Assembly (NCBI GenBank): GCA_024693165.1 | Contig: JAILLM010000014.1 | Span: 1-6,435 of the forward strand | Origin: Bacilli bacterium | GTDB taxonomy: Bacteria > Bacillota_I > Bacilli_A > RF39 > UBA660 | Direction: 5' to 3' | DNA: 6,435 nucleotides | Shown here: positions 1 through 6,144 of the stretch, piece after piece | Layout of the letters: each line of letters begins with the position of its first letter | How positions within the stretch are numbered: the stretch's first letter is position 1 | Position numbers and translations under genes: made by a program | Notes under the pieces: generated by a model | Databases searched by the model: none | Told to the model about the DNA's origin: nothing | Seen by the model: only the letters and a program-made list of their open reading frames with translations

Positions 1-1089
1 AAGAAAGATAATGAAGAAAAAACTGATGAATTAGAAAAACTAAAAGAAGAAGTAGATAAACTTAAAAATGAAAATACTGAATTAACTTCATCATTAAAAG
101 AATCTCATAGTAAAGAAGCGTCTTTAAGCAATAGTATTAAAATGGAAAAAATAAATAAAACAAAGAATAAAACAAAAATAGAAGAATTAGAAATAGAAAA
201 TAAAAGAGTTTTTGATTCTAATAAACAACTTAAAACTAATAATAAAATGTTGAAAGATGATAATAATAATTTAAAAGAAGAAAAACAAGAATTATTAAAA
301 GAATTAAATGAAGCTAGACGTTTAATTGAAGAATTAAAGAATAGTAATCAAGTAATCGAAGTTCCAGTAGTTGTAGAAAAAGTAATTGAAAAAATTGAAC
401 CAACACCCGTTGTTGAAGAAGTAGTAGAAACTCCTTCTGATGAAGAGATTACACCTGTAATTGATGAAGTAGTAGAAACACCAGTAGTTGAAGAAGCTAA
501 AGAAGAAACTGTAGAGATAGATCCACAAAAAGTTCATGAATTATATAATATAAATCTTAATGATGATTATTATAAATACTTTAGAAAACAAAGAGCAATT
601 GAATTCTCTGAATATTTAAAAAATCACAAAGAAAAATCAGAAGATAGAACTGAAGAATTAGTTAATACAATAGCTGAAGAATTATATAAAGAATTAACTA
701 AAGAAGTTCCTGTAAAAAAAGATGAAAAAGATAAGACTTTCTATTATCAAGAATTCAAAAAAGAAAGAATCGAAGAATTCTCTAAATTAAATAAAAAAGA
801 TGAAAAGAAAAAAATGAATGTATTAGCAATAGGATCAGGTACATCTATATTAAAAGAAGCTGTAAAAGCTGCAATCGAGGATGTTGTTGAAGATCAACCT
901 GATTACTCAGAAAAAGTTGCTAGTGCAATGGATCATGCATCATTTGCATTTTCCGGTGAAAAGGAAAAGAAAAGAATTCTTAAAAGTGAAAAAAGATTAA
1001 AAAAAGCTGAAAGAGTAGGTACTTCTCAATTATCTAATAAAGAAAGAGTAGAAGAATTCAGAAAGAAAATGGCTCATAAGAAAAAATAA
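1..1089 (+). CDS. Coiled-coil protein of unknown function (5' end outside window)
   Basis: The frame is open from the first base, so the gene starts upstream; the internal ATG at 142 has no Shine-Dalgarno site and lies in the middle of the coiled coil. The 362 visible residues fall into three parts. Residues 1-117 are Lys/Glu/Asn/Leu-rich heptad-like coiled coil. Residues 118-174 are a Pro-Val-Glu linker with repeated TPVVEE / EEVVETP units, probably extended. Residues 175-362 are highly charged and carry the repeated motif YYxxFxKxRxxEFS at 190-203 and 248-261, with a shorter relative (KERVEEF) at 347-353. Between them lies the only less charged stretch, about residues 272-318 (begins MNVLAIGSGTS). 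The tail is basic (MAHKKK). No membrane segment, signal peptide or catalytic motif is visible in this part. I do not recognise the family; a scaffold, cytoskeletal or surface-associated role is possible but unsupported. It ends in its own terminator, so it is transcriptionally separate from thiI. Confidence 0.85.
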   Translation, partial: KKDNEEKTDELEKLKEEVDKLKNENTELTSSLKESHSKEASLSNSIKMEKINKTKNKTKIEELEIENKRVFDSNKQLKTNNKMLKDDNNNLKEEKQELLKELNEARRLIEELKNSNQVIEVPVVVEKVIEKIEPTPVVEEVVETPSDEEITPVIDEVVETPVVEEAKEETVEIDPQKVHELYNINLNDDYYKYFRKQRAIEFSEYLKNHKEKSEDRTEELVNTIAEELYKELTKEVPVKKDEKDKTFYYQEFKKERIEEFSKLNKKDEKKKMNVLAIGSGTSILKEAVKAAIEDVVEDQPDYSEKVASAMDHASFAFSGEKEKKRILKSEKRLKKAERVGTSQLSNKERVEEFRKKMAHKKK

Positions 1090-1115
1090 GCGTATGCAAA
1101 TACGCTTATTTTATT
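1083..1115 (+). terminator. Intrinsic terminator of the coiled-coil gene
   Basis: The arms AAGCGTAT (1088-1095) and ATACGCTT (1100-1107) form a perfect 8-bp stem around a GCAA tetraloop. A/T pairs extend it to 13 bp (1083-1095 with 1100-1112), and the sequence continues TTTTATT. The TAA stop (1087-1089) lies inside the 5' arm. The flanking A and T tracts make it formally bidirectional, but no gene converges on it. Confidence 0.9.
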
Positions 1116-1142
1116 GCAAAAAATACAATAAAATGTTAATAT
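1114..1142 (+). promoter_or_regulatory. Predicted sigma-A promoter of thiI
   Basis: A -35 box TTGCAA (1114-1119), a 17-bp spacer and a -10 box TAATAT (1137-1142), preceded by an extended-10 TG at 1134-1135. It lies directly after the upstream terminator and 26 bases before the thiI start, so it is the natural thiI promoter. Each hexamer matches the consensus at four of six positions. Confidence 0.55.
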
Positions 1143-1153
1143 CTTTACGTAAT

Positions 1154-1169
1154 TAAGGAGGAAACCTTA
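1154..1169 (+). promoter_or_regulatory. thiI ribosome binding site in a small inverted repeat
   Basis: A full Shine-Dalgarno AAGGAGG (1155-1161) lies 7 bases before the ATG at 1169 and fixes the start. TAAGG (1154-1158) and CCTTA (1165-1169) are complementary across AGGAAA, so a weak 5-bp hairpin could partly occlude the site. The stem is too short to claim regulation. Confidence 0.6.
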
Positions 1170-2377
1170 TGAAAAAAGTAATTATTATTAAATATGCTGA
1201 GCTTAATACTAAAAAAGATAATATAGACTTTTTTATTAAAATATTAAGAAAGAATATTCAAAATACTTTAAATGATGATACTAAAAAAATCACTTATGAT
1301 CATGGACGTATGTTTATTGAATCCACTGAAGATGATTTTGAAGATTTACTTAAAAAAGTTAAAAAAGTATTTGGTATTCATGAAATCAATATTGCTTATA
1401 AATTAGATACAACTGACTTTGATACTATTAAAGATACACTAGCTGATTTAGTTAAAGATGCAGACTTTAATACATTTAAAGTAGCTACTAAAAGAAGTGA
1501 TAAATCTTATCCATTAGATTCTATGGAAATAAGTAAAAAATTAGGTGGAGTAGTTTTAAGAACACTTAATGATAAAGGTGTAACAGTTGATGTTCATAAT
1601 CCTGAAGTAACTATTAATGTTGAAGTTAGACGTGGACAAAGTTATATATATTTTGAAAGAGTTAAAGGATTAGGTGGATATCCAGTTGGATCTTTAGGAA
1701 AAGGATTACTTATGTTAAGCGGAGGAATTGATTCTCCAGTTGCTGGTTACCTTGCATTAAAACGTGGAGTTAGAATTGAAGCAATTTACTTTGAATCACC
1801 TCCTCATACTTCTGAAGATGCAAAGAATAAAGTACTTAAACTTGCTAAAAAGTTAAGTGAATATTCAGGATATGTAAAAATACATGTAATTAACTTTACT
1901 GAAATCCAAGAAACAATTCTTAAGAATGCACCTCATGATTATTTAATTACGTTAATGAGAAGAATGATGTATAGAATAACTGAAAGAGTAGCTTATAAGA
2001 ATAATTGTAAATGTATAGTTAATGGTGAATCAATTGGTCAAGTTGCTAGTCAAACATTAACAAGTATGTCATGTATTAATGCAGTTACAAATATGCCGGT
2101 TATTAGACCAGTAGCTTGTTTAGATAAGAATGATATTATTGATATAGCTAAAGATATTGATACTTATAAAATATCAATTGAACCATTTGAAGACTGTTGT
2201 ACAATCTTTGTACCAAAGCATCCAGTAATTAATCCAGATGTAAGATCTTGTGAAGAATATGAAGCAAATGTTGATTATGATGCACTTGTAAAAAAGGCAG
2301 TTGAAACATCTACAGTTATTAAAGTAGAGAATAACTCAAATACTCAAATTAAAGAAGACTTTAAAGATTTATTTTAA
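1169..2377 (+). CDS. thiI: tRNA uracil 4-sulfurtransferase ThiI (short form, no rhodanese domain)
   Basis: ThiI adenylates U8 of tRNA with ATP and replaces the oxygen with sulfur, giving 4-thiouridine; in some bacteria it also supplies sulfur for the thiamine thiazole. The 402 residues match the Bacillus-type length, without the C-terminal rhodanese domain of the roughly 480-residue E. coli enzyme. The order is an N-terminal ferredoxin-like part (about 1-60), a THUMP domain (about 61-165, ending in VEVRRGQSYIYFERVKGLGG) and a PP-loop pyrophosphatase domain with SGGIDSP at 184-190. GESIGQVASQT (286-296) and EDCCTIFVPKHP (341-352) are family blocks; the latter, with Cys343-Cys344, corresponds to the region of E. 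coli catalytic Cys344. The usual N-terminal RYGEL..KG.NR block is altered to KYAELNTKKDNID, a divergence in the tRNA-binding end. A cysteine desulfurase partner is needed and none is in the window. It is a single-gene transcription unit by promoter and terminator. Confidence 0.96.
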   Translation: MKKVIIIKYAELNTKKDNIDFFIKILRKNIQNTLNDDTKKITYDHGRMFIESTEDDFEDLLKKVKKVFGIHEINIAYKLDTTDFDTIKDTLADLVKDADFNTFKVATKRSDKSYPLDSMEISKKLGGVVLRTLNDKGVTVDVHNPEVTINVEVRRGQSYIYFERVKGLGGYPVGSLGKGLLMLSGGIDSPVAGYLALKRGVRIEAIYFESPPHTSEDAKNKVLKLAKKLSEYSGYVKIHVINFTEIQETILKNAPHDYLITLMRRMMYRITERVAYKNNCKCIVNGESIGQVASQTLTSMSCINAVTNMPVIRPVACLDKNDIIDIAKDIDTYKISIEPFEDCCTIFVPKHPVINPDVRSCEEYEANVDYDALVKKAVETSTVIKVENNSNTQIKEDFKDLF

Positions 2378-2388
2378 AGTCTTTTTTT
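2351..2388 (+). terminator. Intrinsic terminator of thiI, overlapping the stop codon
   Basis: AAGACTTTAAA (2355-2365) pairs perfectly with TTTAAAGTCTT (2373-2383) around a 7-base loop, followed by a T-run (2382-2388). Further A/T pairs reach back to 2351. The last thiI codons and its TAA stop (2375-2377) are part of the hairpin. Confidence 0.9.
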
Positions 2389-2389
2389 C

Positions 2390-2417
2390 TTGCATTTTTA
2401 TATTTTTTTGCTATTAT
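2390..2417 (+). promoter_or_regulatory. Predicted sigma-A promoter of the first ackA
   Basis: TTGCAT (2390-2395), a 16-bp spacer and TATTAT (2412-2417), with an extended-10 TG at 2409-2410. It starts one base after the thiI terminator T-run and lies 23 bases before the start codon, giving a very short leader. The Shine-Dalgarno GAGGTG is at 2430-2435. Confidence 0.6.
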
Positions 2418-2440
2418 AAGTCTTAGATAGAGGTGAAAGT

Positions 2441-3640
2441 ATGAAGATATTATCTGTAAATGCGGGAAGTAGTTCCCTAAAATTCAGATTATACGATATG
2501 CCAAAAGAAGAACTTCTAATGAAAGGTACAATTGAAAGAATCGGTCTTTCTGATGGAGTTTATAGCATTCGTATAGGTGATACTAAGGTCGAAAAAGATA
2601 TAGACTTTGCAGATCATGAAGAAGCTGTACAACTATTACTTAAAGACCTTATAGATCAAAAAGTAATTAAGTCATTAGACGAAATTAAAGCTGTAGGTCA
2701 TAGAATCGTTCATGGAGGAAATAAATACTCTAAGAGCGTTATTCTAAACAAAAGAGTTATTAAAGAAATTGGATCGATTTCTGATTTAGCTCCACTTCAT
2801 AATCCAGCAGGATTACTTGGAGTACAAGCATTTGTTGATAACATTCCAGATGCTGTTAACGTAGCATGTTTCGATACTGCATTCCATCAAACAATGGAAC
2901 CAGCAGAATTCCTATATGCTATTCCATATGAATGGTATGTTAAATATGATGTAAGAAAATATGGTTTTCACGGATTATCTCATAAGTTTATTACTGAAAC
3001 TATGATGGATAAACTAAAAAATAAGAAACCTAATTTAATTATTTGTCATATTGGTAATGGTGCATCTATTAGTGCTGTTAAAGATGGTCATTGTATTGAT
3101 ACATCAATGGGTATGACTCCAAATGCAGGATTAATGATGGGTACTCGTTCAGGAGATATTGATCACACACTAATTCAATATGTTAAGAAAAAAACTGGTT
3201 TCTCATCTGAAAAGATTAATGAAATTTTAAATAAAGAATCTGGACTTGAAGGTATTGCTGGAATGTCAGATTTAAGAGATATTGATAGAGCTTATGAAGC
3301 TAAAGAAGATAAAGTAGTTTTAGCTATTGATATGTATACTCAAAGAATTGCTAACTATGTAGCTGAATATTATTGCAAGCTAGATGGAAAAGTAGATGGT
3401 ATTGTATTTACTGCTGGTGGTGGAGAAAACGATCCAATCATTAGAAGAGAAGCGATCAAGAAACTTCATGCATTAGGTATCAAACTTGATGAAGAAAAGA
3501 ATGAAGAAACAATTACAAGAAAAGGTAAAGAAGGAGTTATATCTTCAAAAGACTCTAAAGTACCTGTTTATGTAATCGCAACTGATGAAGAATTAATGAT
3601 TGCAAGAGATACTTATAATTTAGCAAACGAAGCTGAATAA
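2441..3640 (+). CDS. ackA: Acetate kinase, first (more divergent) paralog
   Basis: It catalyses acetyl phosphate + ADP <-> acetate + ATP in the cytoplasm, the ATP-yielding step of acetate fermentation after phosphotransacetylase. The 399 residues are full length for the ASKHA-fold family. Visible active-site blocks, with Methanosarcina thermophila equivalents, are NAGSSSLKF (Asn7, Ser10, Ser12, Lys14), GHRIVHGG with Arg88 (Arg91), FDTAFHQT with Asp145 (Asp148), GFHGLSH with His177 (His180), ICHIGNGAS with His203 and Asn206 (His208, Asn211), GTRSGDID with Arg236 (Arg241) and TDEELMIA (382-388, the Glu384 region). The catalytic set looks complete. Deviations from the usual pattern are FTAGGGEN at 323-330 (normally FTAGIGEN), DIDH instead of DIDP at 239-242, and a one-residue deletion in AGMSDLRD (273-280). 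The start follows GAGGTG at 7-base spacing; the gene ends with tandem TAA-TAG. It has its own promoter and terminator. No pta is in the window. Confidence 0.96.
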   Translation: MKILSVNAGSSSLKFRLYDMPKEELLMKGTIERIGLSDGVYSIRIGDTKVEKDIDFADHEEAVQLLLKDLIDQKVIKSLDEIKAVGHRIVHGGNKYSKSVILNKRVIKEIGSISDLAPLHNPAGLLGVQAFVDNIPDAVNVACFDTAFHQTMEPAEFLYAIPYEWYVKYDVRKYGFHGLSHKFITETMMDKLKNKKPNLIICHIGNGASISAVKDGHCIDTSMGMTPNAGLMMGTRSGDIDHTLIQYVKKKTGFSSEKINEILNKESGLEGIAGMSDLRDIDRAYEAKEDKVVLAIDMYTQRIANYVAEYYCKLDGKVDGIVFTAGGGENDPIIRREAIKKLHALGIKLDEEKNEETITRKGKEGVISSKDSKVPVYVIATDEELMIARDTYNLANEAE

Positions 3641-3648
3641 TAGATTGT

Positions 3649-3673
3649 AAAGGAAGGTTAAACCTTCCTTTTT
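3649..3673 (+). terminator. Intrinsic terminator between the two ackA genes
   Basis: AAAGGAAGG (3649-3657) pairs perfectly with CCTTCCTTT (3663-3671) around TTAAA, with a T-run at 3669-3673. It lies just after the tandem stop codons of the first ackA, so the second copy is probably transcribed mainly from its own promoter. Confidence 0.88.
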
Positions 3674-3675
3674 CC

Positions 3676-3704
3676 TTGTTATAAAGGTGTGTTTTTAGTA
3701 TAAT
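3676..3704 (+). promoter_or_regulatory. Predicted sigma-A promoter of the second ackA (and nrnA)
   Basis: TTGTTA (3676-3681), an exact 17-bp spacer and a consensus TATAAT (3699-3704). This is the best -10 box in the window, which suggests stronger or more constitutive expression than the first ackA. The Shine-Dalgarno AAGAGG (3715-3720) lies 10 bases before the ATG at 3731. Confidence 0.7.
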
Positions 3705-3730
3705 AAATACGGAAAAGAGGAATTTTAATT

Positions 3731-4906
3731 ATGAAAATTATGTCAGTAAACTGTGGTAGTAGTTCTCTTAAATTCTCTATTTTTGAAATGGAAAATAAAG
3801 AACTTATTGCTTCAGGTTATTTTGAAAAAGTAACTATCCCAGGTAGTTTCTTTAATATTAAATTCAATGGTGAAAAGATTCATGAAGATATTGATATGAT
3901 GAATCATACTGAAGCTGTTGAAATCATGCTTGATAGAATTGTTAAGCTAGGAATCGTTAAAGATTTAAAAGAAATCGAAGCTGTAGGACACAGAGTAGTT
4001 CATGGTGGAGATAAATATAATAAATCAGTAGTTATTACTGATGAAGTAATTGAAGACATTGTTAAGTTTAGTGATTTAGCACCTCTTCATAATCCTGCAA
4101 ACTTACTTGGAATTAAAGCTATTAAAGAAGCTTTACCAGATGTAGTTAATGTTGCAGTATTTGATACAGCTTTCCATCAAACAATGGCTCCTGAAGAATA
4201 CATTTATCCAGTACCATATGCTTGGTATGAAGATTTAATGGTTAGAAAATATGGTTTCCATGGAACTTCTCATTGCTTTGTTTCTAAACAAATTGAAAGA
4301 ATTCAAGGAACTAAAGATTACAAAGCAATTATTTGTCATTTAGGATCAGGTGGATCTTTAAGTGCAATTAAGAATGGAGAATCAGTTGATACATCAATGG
4401 GATTCACACCACTTCCAGGAATTATGATGGGAACACGTTCAGGAGATATCGACCCATCTATCTTAGGATATGTTGCAAGTAAAGAAAACTTAACTGTTGA
4501 TGAAGTTACTAATGCATTAAATAAACAATCTGGTTTCTTAGGATTATCTGGTAAATCATCTGACTTTAGAGATGTTTGGGCTGGAGTTGAAGAAGGAAAC
4601 GAAAGATGCAAATTAGCAGTTGATAAATATGTTAAGACTGTAGTTGATTACATTGCTATGTATTATGTAGAACTTGGTGGAGTTGATGTAATTGCATTTA
4701 CTGCAGGTTTAGGAGAAAATGCAATTCCAGTTAGAAAGATGATTTGTGAAAGACTTGAATGCTTAGGAGTTAAATTAGATGAAGAAGCTAATAATACTCG
4801 TGGAGAAGAAATCAAGATTTCTACTAATGATTCTAAGATTGATGTTTATGTAATTCCAACTAATGAAGAATTAATGATTGCTGAAGATACATATAATTTA
4901 ATCTAA
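3731..4906 (+). CDS. ackA: Acetate kinase, second paralog
   Basis: Same reaction as the preceding gene (acetyl phosphate/acetate with ADP/ATP); 391 residues. Family blocks are NCGSSSLKF (7-15), GHRVVHGG with Arg88, FDTAFHQT with Asp145, GFHGTSH with His177, GTRSGDIDP with Arg236, FTAGLGEN (323-330) and PTNEELMIA (376-384). The last three are closer to the family consensus than in the first copy. The striking change is ICHLGSGGS at 201-209: Ser206 stands where the first copy and the M. thermophila enzyme (Asn211) have Asn. Hand alignment is gap-free over residues 1-275 and gives 136 identities, about 49%, so this is an old duplication or two separately acquired genes. A consensus promoter precedes it; no terminator follows, and nrnA starts 28 bases after the stop, indicating co-transcription. 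The substrate could be another short-chain acid, but nothing in the sequence shows that. Confidence 0.95.
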   Translation: MKIMSVNCGSSSLKFSIFEMENKELIASGYFEKVTIPGSFFNIKFNGEKIHEDIDMMNHTEAVEIMLDRIVKLGIVKDLKEIEAVGHRVVHGGDKYNKSVVITDEVIEDIVKFSDLAPLHNPANLLGIKAIKEALPDVVNVAVFDTAFHQTMAPEEYIYPVPYAWYEDLMVRKYGFHGTSHCFVSKQIERIQGTKDYKAIICHLGSGGSLSAIKNGESVDTSMGFTPLPGIMMGTRSGDIDPSILGYVASKENLTVDEVTNALNKQSGFLGLSGKSSDFRDVWAGVEEGNERCKLAVDKYVKTVVDYIAMYYVELGGVDVIAFTAGLGENAIPVRKMICERLECLGVKLDEEANNTRGEEIKISTNDSKIDVYVIPTNEELMIAEDTYNLI

Positions 4907-4934
4907 TTTATTTAAAGAATAGAAAGAGGTGTAT

Positions 4935-5897
4935 ATGATGAATAATATACACAAACAAGTTTTAAAGAAAATTAAAGAGTTTAATACTATCGTAATTGCA
5001 AGACATATCGGACCAGATCCTGATGCAATTACATCTGAAGTAGCTCTAAGAAATATTATTAAATTAAACTTTCCTGATAAGAAAGTATATGCTATTGGTT
5101 CTGGAGTATCAAAGTTTAAATGCTTTGGTATTCTAGATAAAATACCTGAAGGTGTAAACTTCAATGATGCATTATATATTATCTTAGATGTTCCAAGATT
5201 TGATAGAGTAGACGGACCTAAAAAAGAAGATTTTAAATATACAATTAAGATAGATCATCATCCTTGCGAAGAAAAAGTATGTGATCTAGAAATCGTTGAT
5301 GATACTGCTGCTTCTTGTACTCAAATGATTACTGAATTTGCTTTAGAAACTAAATTAAAAATGAATAAAGAAATCGCTGAGACATTATATGCTGGTATCA
5401 TTGCTGATAGTGATAGATTCCTACTATCTTATACAAGTCCTAAAACTTTATACTTATCAGCTATGCTTATGGAAAAGTATAAAATTGAACTTATGCCAAT
5501 TTATAATAAGCTTTATGAACGTCCATTGAAGGAAAGAAAGTTTGAATCATTCTTAATAACTAATTTAAAAGTTACTTCAAATGGATTTGGATATATCAAA
5601 ATTACAAATAGTTTAATTAAAGAGTTTGATGTAGATTCATCAACAGCATCTAATATGATAAATGATTTAAACTTCATTAAAGAATTAAAATGTTGGGCTT
5701 TCTCAAGTTATGATGAAAACTCTAAAATATATAAAATTAATATAAGAAGTAGAAATATTTCTATTAATCAAGTTGCAGAAAAATTTAATGGTGGAGGACA
5801 CAAGTTTGCTAGTGGTGCTCGCCTTAAAGATGAAGAAATGGTGGATGCATTATTTAATGCACTTGATGAAGAATGTGCTAAATATAAGGATGAGTAA
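4935..5897 (+). CDS. nrnA: DHH/DHHA1 phosphoesterase, NrnA type (nanoRNase / pAp phosphatase)
   Basis: NrnA-type enzymes degrade 2-5 nt RNAs to mononucleotides and dephosphorylate pAp to AMP using Mn2+; some family members also cleave linear pApA from c-di-AMP breakdown. At 320 residues the length is typical. Counting from ATG 4935, the DHH-domain motifs are RHIGPDPDA (23-31; His24, Asp28, Asp30), the Asp of ILDVPR (Asp85), the signature DHH (107-109) and ADSDRF (157-162). The C-terminal DHHA1 substrate-binding domain ends with GGGHKFASGA (286-295). Metal ligands appear complete; ADSDRF replaces the more usual TDTG.F block. Start choice: GAAAGAGGTG (4922-4931) is the ribosome binding site, so the in-frame GTG at 4929 is part of it, leaving ATG 4935 or ATG 4938; spacing from GAGG is 5 or 8 bases, so 4938 is equally acceptable. 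It is probably co-transcribed with the second ackA. Confidence 0.92.
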   Translation: MMNNIHKQVLKKIKEFNTIVIARHIGPDPDAITSEVALRNIIKLNFPDKKVYAIGSGVSKFKCFGILDKIPEGVNFNDALYIILDVPRFDRVDGPKKEDFKYTIKIDHHPCEEKVCDLEIVDDTAASCTQMITEFALETKLKMNKEIAETLYAGIIADSDRFLLSYTSPKTLYLSAMLMEKYKIELMPIYNKLYERPLKERKFESFLITNLKVTSNGFGYIKITNSLIKEFDVDSSTASNMINDLNFIKELKCWAFSSYDENSKIYKINIRSRNISINQVAEKFNGGGHKFASGARLKDEEMVDALFNALDEECAKYKDE

Positions 5898-5910
5898 TAC
5901 TCATCTTTTT
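5886..5910 (+). terminator. Intrinsic terminator of the ackA-nrnA unit
   Basis: GATGAG (5889-5894) pairs with CTCATC (5900-5905) around TAATA, extended by A-T pairs outside, and is followed by five Ts (5906-5910). The nrnA stop TAA (5895-5897) is in the loop. Confidence 0.85.
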
Positions 5911-5920
5911 CATTAATATA

Positions 5921-5948
5921 TTGAAATAATATTTATTTATTATAAAAT
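5921..5948 (+). promoter_or_regulatory. Promoter of small RNA copy A
   Basis: TTGAAA (5921-5926), a 16-bp spacer and TAAAAT (5943-5948). The same boxes at the same spacing recur 345 bases downstream (6266-6293), and the context ATTnATATnTTGnAA around the -35 is shared although the spacer has diverged. That selective conservation supports it. Transcription should begin near 5955-5956 (AGAGGAAGC). Confidence 0.65.
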
Positions 5949-5954
5949 ATATGT

Positions 5955-6026
5955 AGAGGAAGCATTATCAACTTAATGCTATCTCACAAAGTGGTATAGC
6001 ATCAGTTATGGACTGATGCTTTTTTT
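5955..6026 (+). ncRNA. Predicted small RNA, copy A (candidate type I antitoxin)
   Basis: About 72 nt, bounded by a promoter and an intrinsic terminator, with no convincing ORF. Three stem-loops are predicted. Hairpin 1 is AGCATTA/TAATGCT (5961-5967 with 5974-5980). Hairpin 2 is GCUAU..CAC-AAA-GUG..AUAGC (5978-6000, one mismatch and one G-U pair). The third is the terminator stem. Hairpins 1 and 2 share bases 5978-5980 and so compete at their border. The RNA is convergent with the 22-residue peptide gene at 6071-6139, so read-through of that gene would be fully complementary to it. Separately, 5977-5987 (TGCTATCTCAC) can form 11 contiguous pairs, three of them G-U, with the peptide gene's Shine-Dalgarno region. 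Existence as an RNA is well supported; the antitoxin role is inference. I do not recognise it as a named RNA family. Confidence 0.6.
5998..6026 (+). terminator. Intrinsic terminator of small RNA copy A
   Basis: AGCATCAGT (5998-6006) pairs perfectly with ACTGATGCT (6012-6020) around TATGG, with a run of seven Ts (6020-6026). It is repeated without change in copy B. On the minus strand the stem is preceded by As but not followed by a T-run, so it is not a good terminator for the convergent peptide mRNA. Confidence 0.93.
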
Positions 6027-6027
6027 G

Positions 6028-6059
6028 TTAACCAAAACCCCCTTCAAAAGTTTTGTTAA
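6028..6059. other. Conserved stem-loop in the peptide gene's 3' untranslated region
   Basis: TTAA-C-CAAAAC (6028-6038) pairs with GTTTTG-TTAA (6050-6059), ten pairs with one bulged C, around an 11-base loop CCCCTTCAAAA. In the minus-strand mRNA the loop reads TTTTGAAGGGG next to another G, an unusual G-run in this AT-rich region. Identical in copy B (6372-6403). It lies outside the plus-strand small RNA, so it probably serves the peptide mRNA, for example as 3' end protection or a pairing site. No T-run follows it on the minus strand. Confidence 0.5.
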
Positions 6060-6070
6060 GTATCTAAGGT

Positions 6071-6139
6071 TTACTTATATACAATTAGCAAAATAATAAT
6101 TATAAGTAATATAAGAATTAGAAAATCCTTTTTACTCAC
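6071..6139 (-). CDS. 22-residue hydrophobic membrane peptide (candidate type I toxin), copy A
   Basis: The start is GTG (6137-6139 on the plus strand), read leftwards, with Shine-Dalgarno GAGGTGG 8 bases from GAGG to the start; the stop is TAA at 6071-6073. The product begins MSKKDF, continues with an almost pure Leu/Ile stretch and ends LLIVYK. Residues 6-21 form one predicted membrane-spanning helix flanked by Lys residues. Size and composition resemble small type I toxins such as Ibs, but it lacks the features of Fst and I cannot assign it to a family. The ribosome site is buried in a leader hairpin (6145-6179), and the gene converges on a terminated small RNA; together this is the layout of a type I toxin-antitoxin pair, whose toxins usually depolarise or damage the membrane. 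Support for the ORF is its ribosome site, its composition and the repetition of its C-terminal codons in copy B. Toxicity is not shown by sequence. Confidence 0.6.
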   Translation of the reverse strand: MSKKDFLILILLIIIILLIVYK

Positions 6140-6144
6140 AACTA

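Larger units (their letters stand above)
5950..6091. repeat. Direct repeat unit, copy A
   Basis: Bases 5950-5985 equal 6295-6330 exactly (36 nt) and 5998-6091 equal 6342-6435 exactly (94 nt, running to the window end). Between them a 12-nt patch (5986-5997) is unrelated to the 11-nt patch in copy B. The unit holds the small RNA, its terminator and the 3' end of the peptide gene. The period is 345 before the patch and 344 after it. After 6091 the copies cannot be compared because copy B is cut. Confidence 0.97.

Noticed and set aside
142..144. ATG as the start of the coiled-coil gene.
   Set aside because: The frame is open to base 1 with the same coiled-coil composition and no ribosome binding site precedes this ATG.
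4892..4897. TATAAT near the end of the second ackA as a possible nrnA promoter.
   Set aside because: It encodes the conserved Thr-Tyr-Asn of the acetate kinase C-terminus and has no -35 box at 16-18 bases.
4336..5164. Minus-strand open frames inside the second ackA and nrnA, and one inside the coiled-coil gene.
   Set aside because: They lie antisense to clearly conserved protein genes, lack ribosome sites and have composition explained by the opposite strand.
5976..5999. Short ORFs starting ATG-YTA-TCT-CAC (MLSH...) in both the small RNA (5976-5999) and the peptide leader (minus 6182-6162).
   Set aside because: Six or seven codons, no well-spaced Shine-Dalgarno, and the shared bases are better explained as the anti-Shine-Dalgarno element.
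6016..6096. Plus-strand ORF of 26 codons crossing the small RNA terminator in copy A, and the longer open frame from ATG 6321 in copy B (begins MLSRSFE).
   Set aside because: Both read through the terminator stem and T-run, have no ribosome site at proper spacing, and the copy A equivalent of the 6321 start meets a TAG after seven codons because the variable patch shifts the frame. Translation is unlikely if termination occurs.
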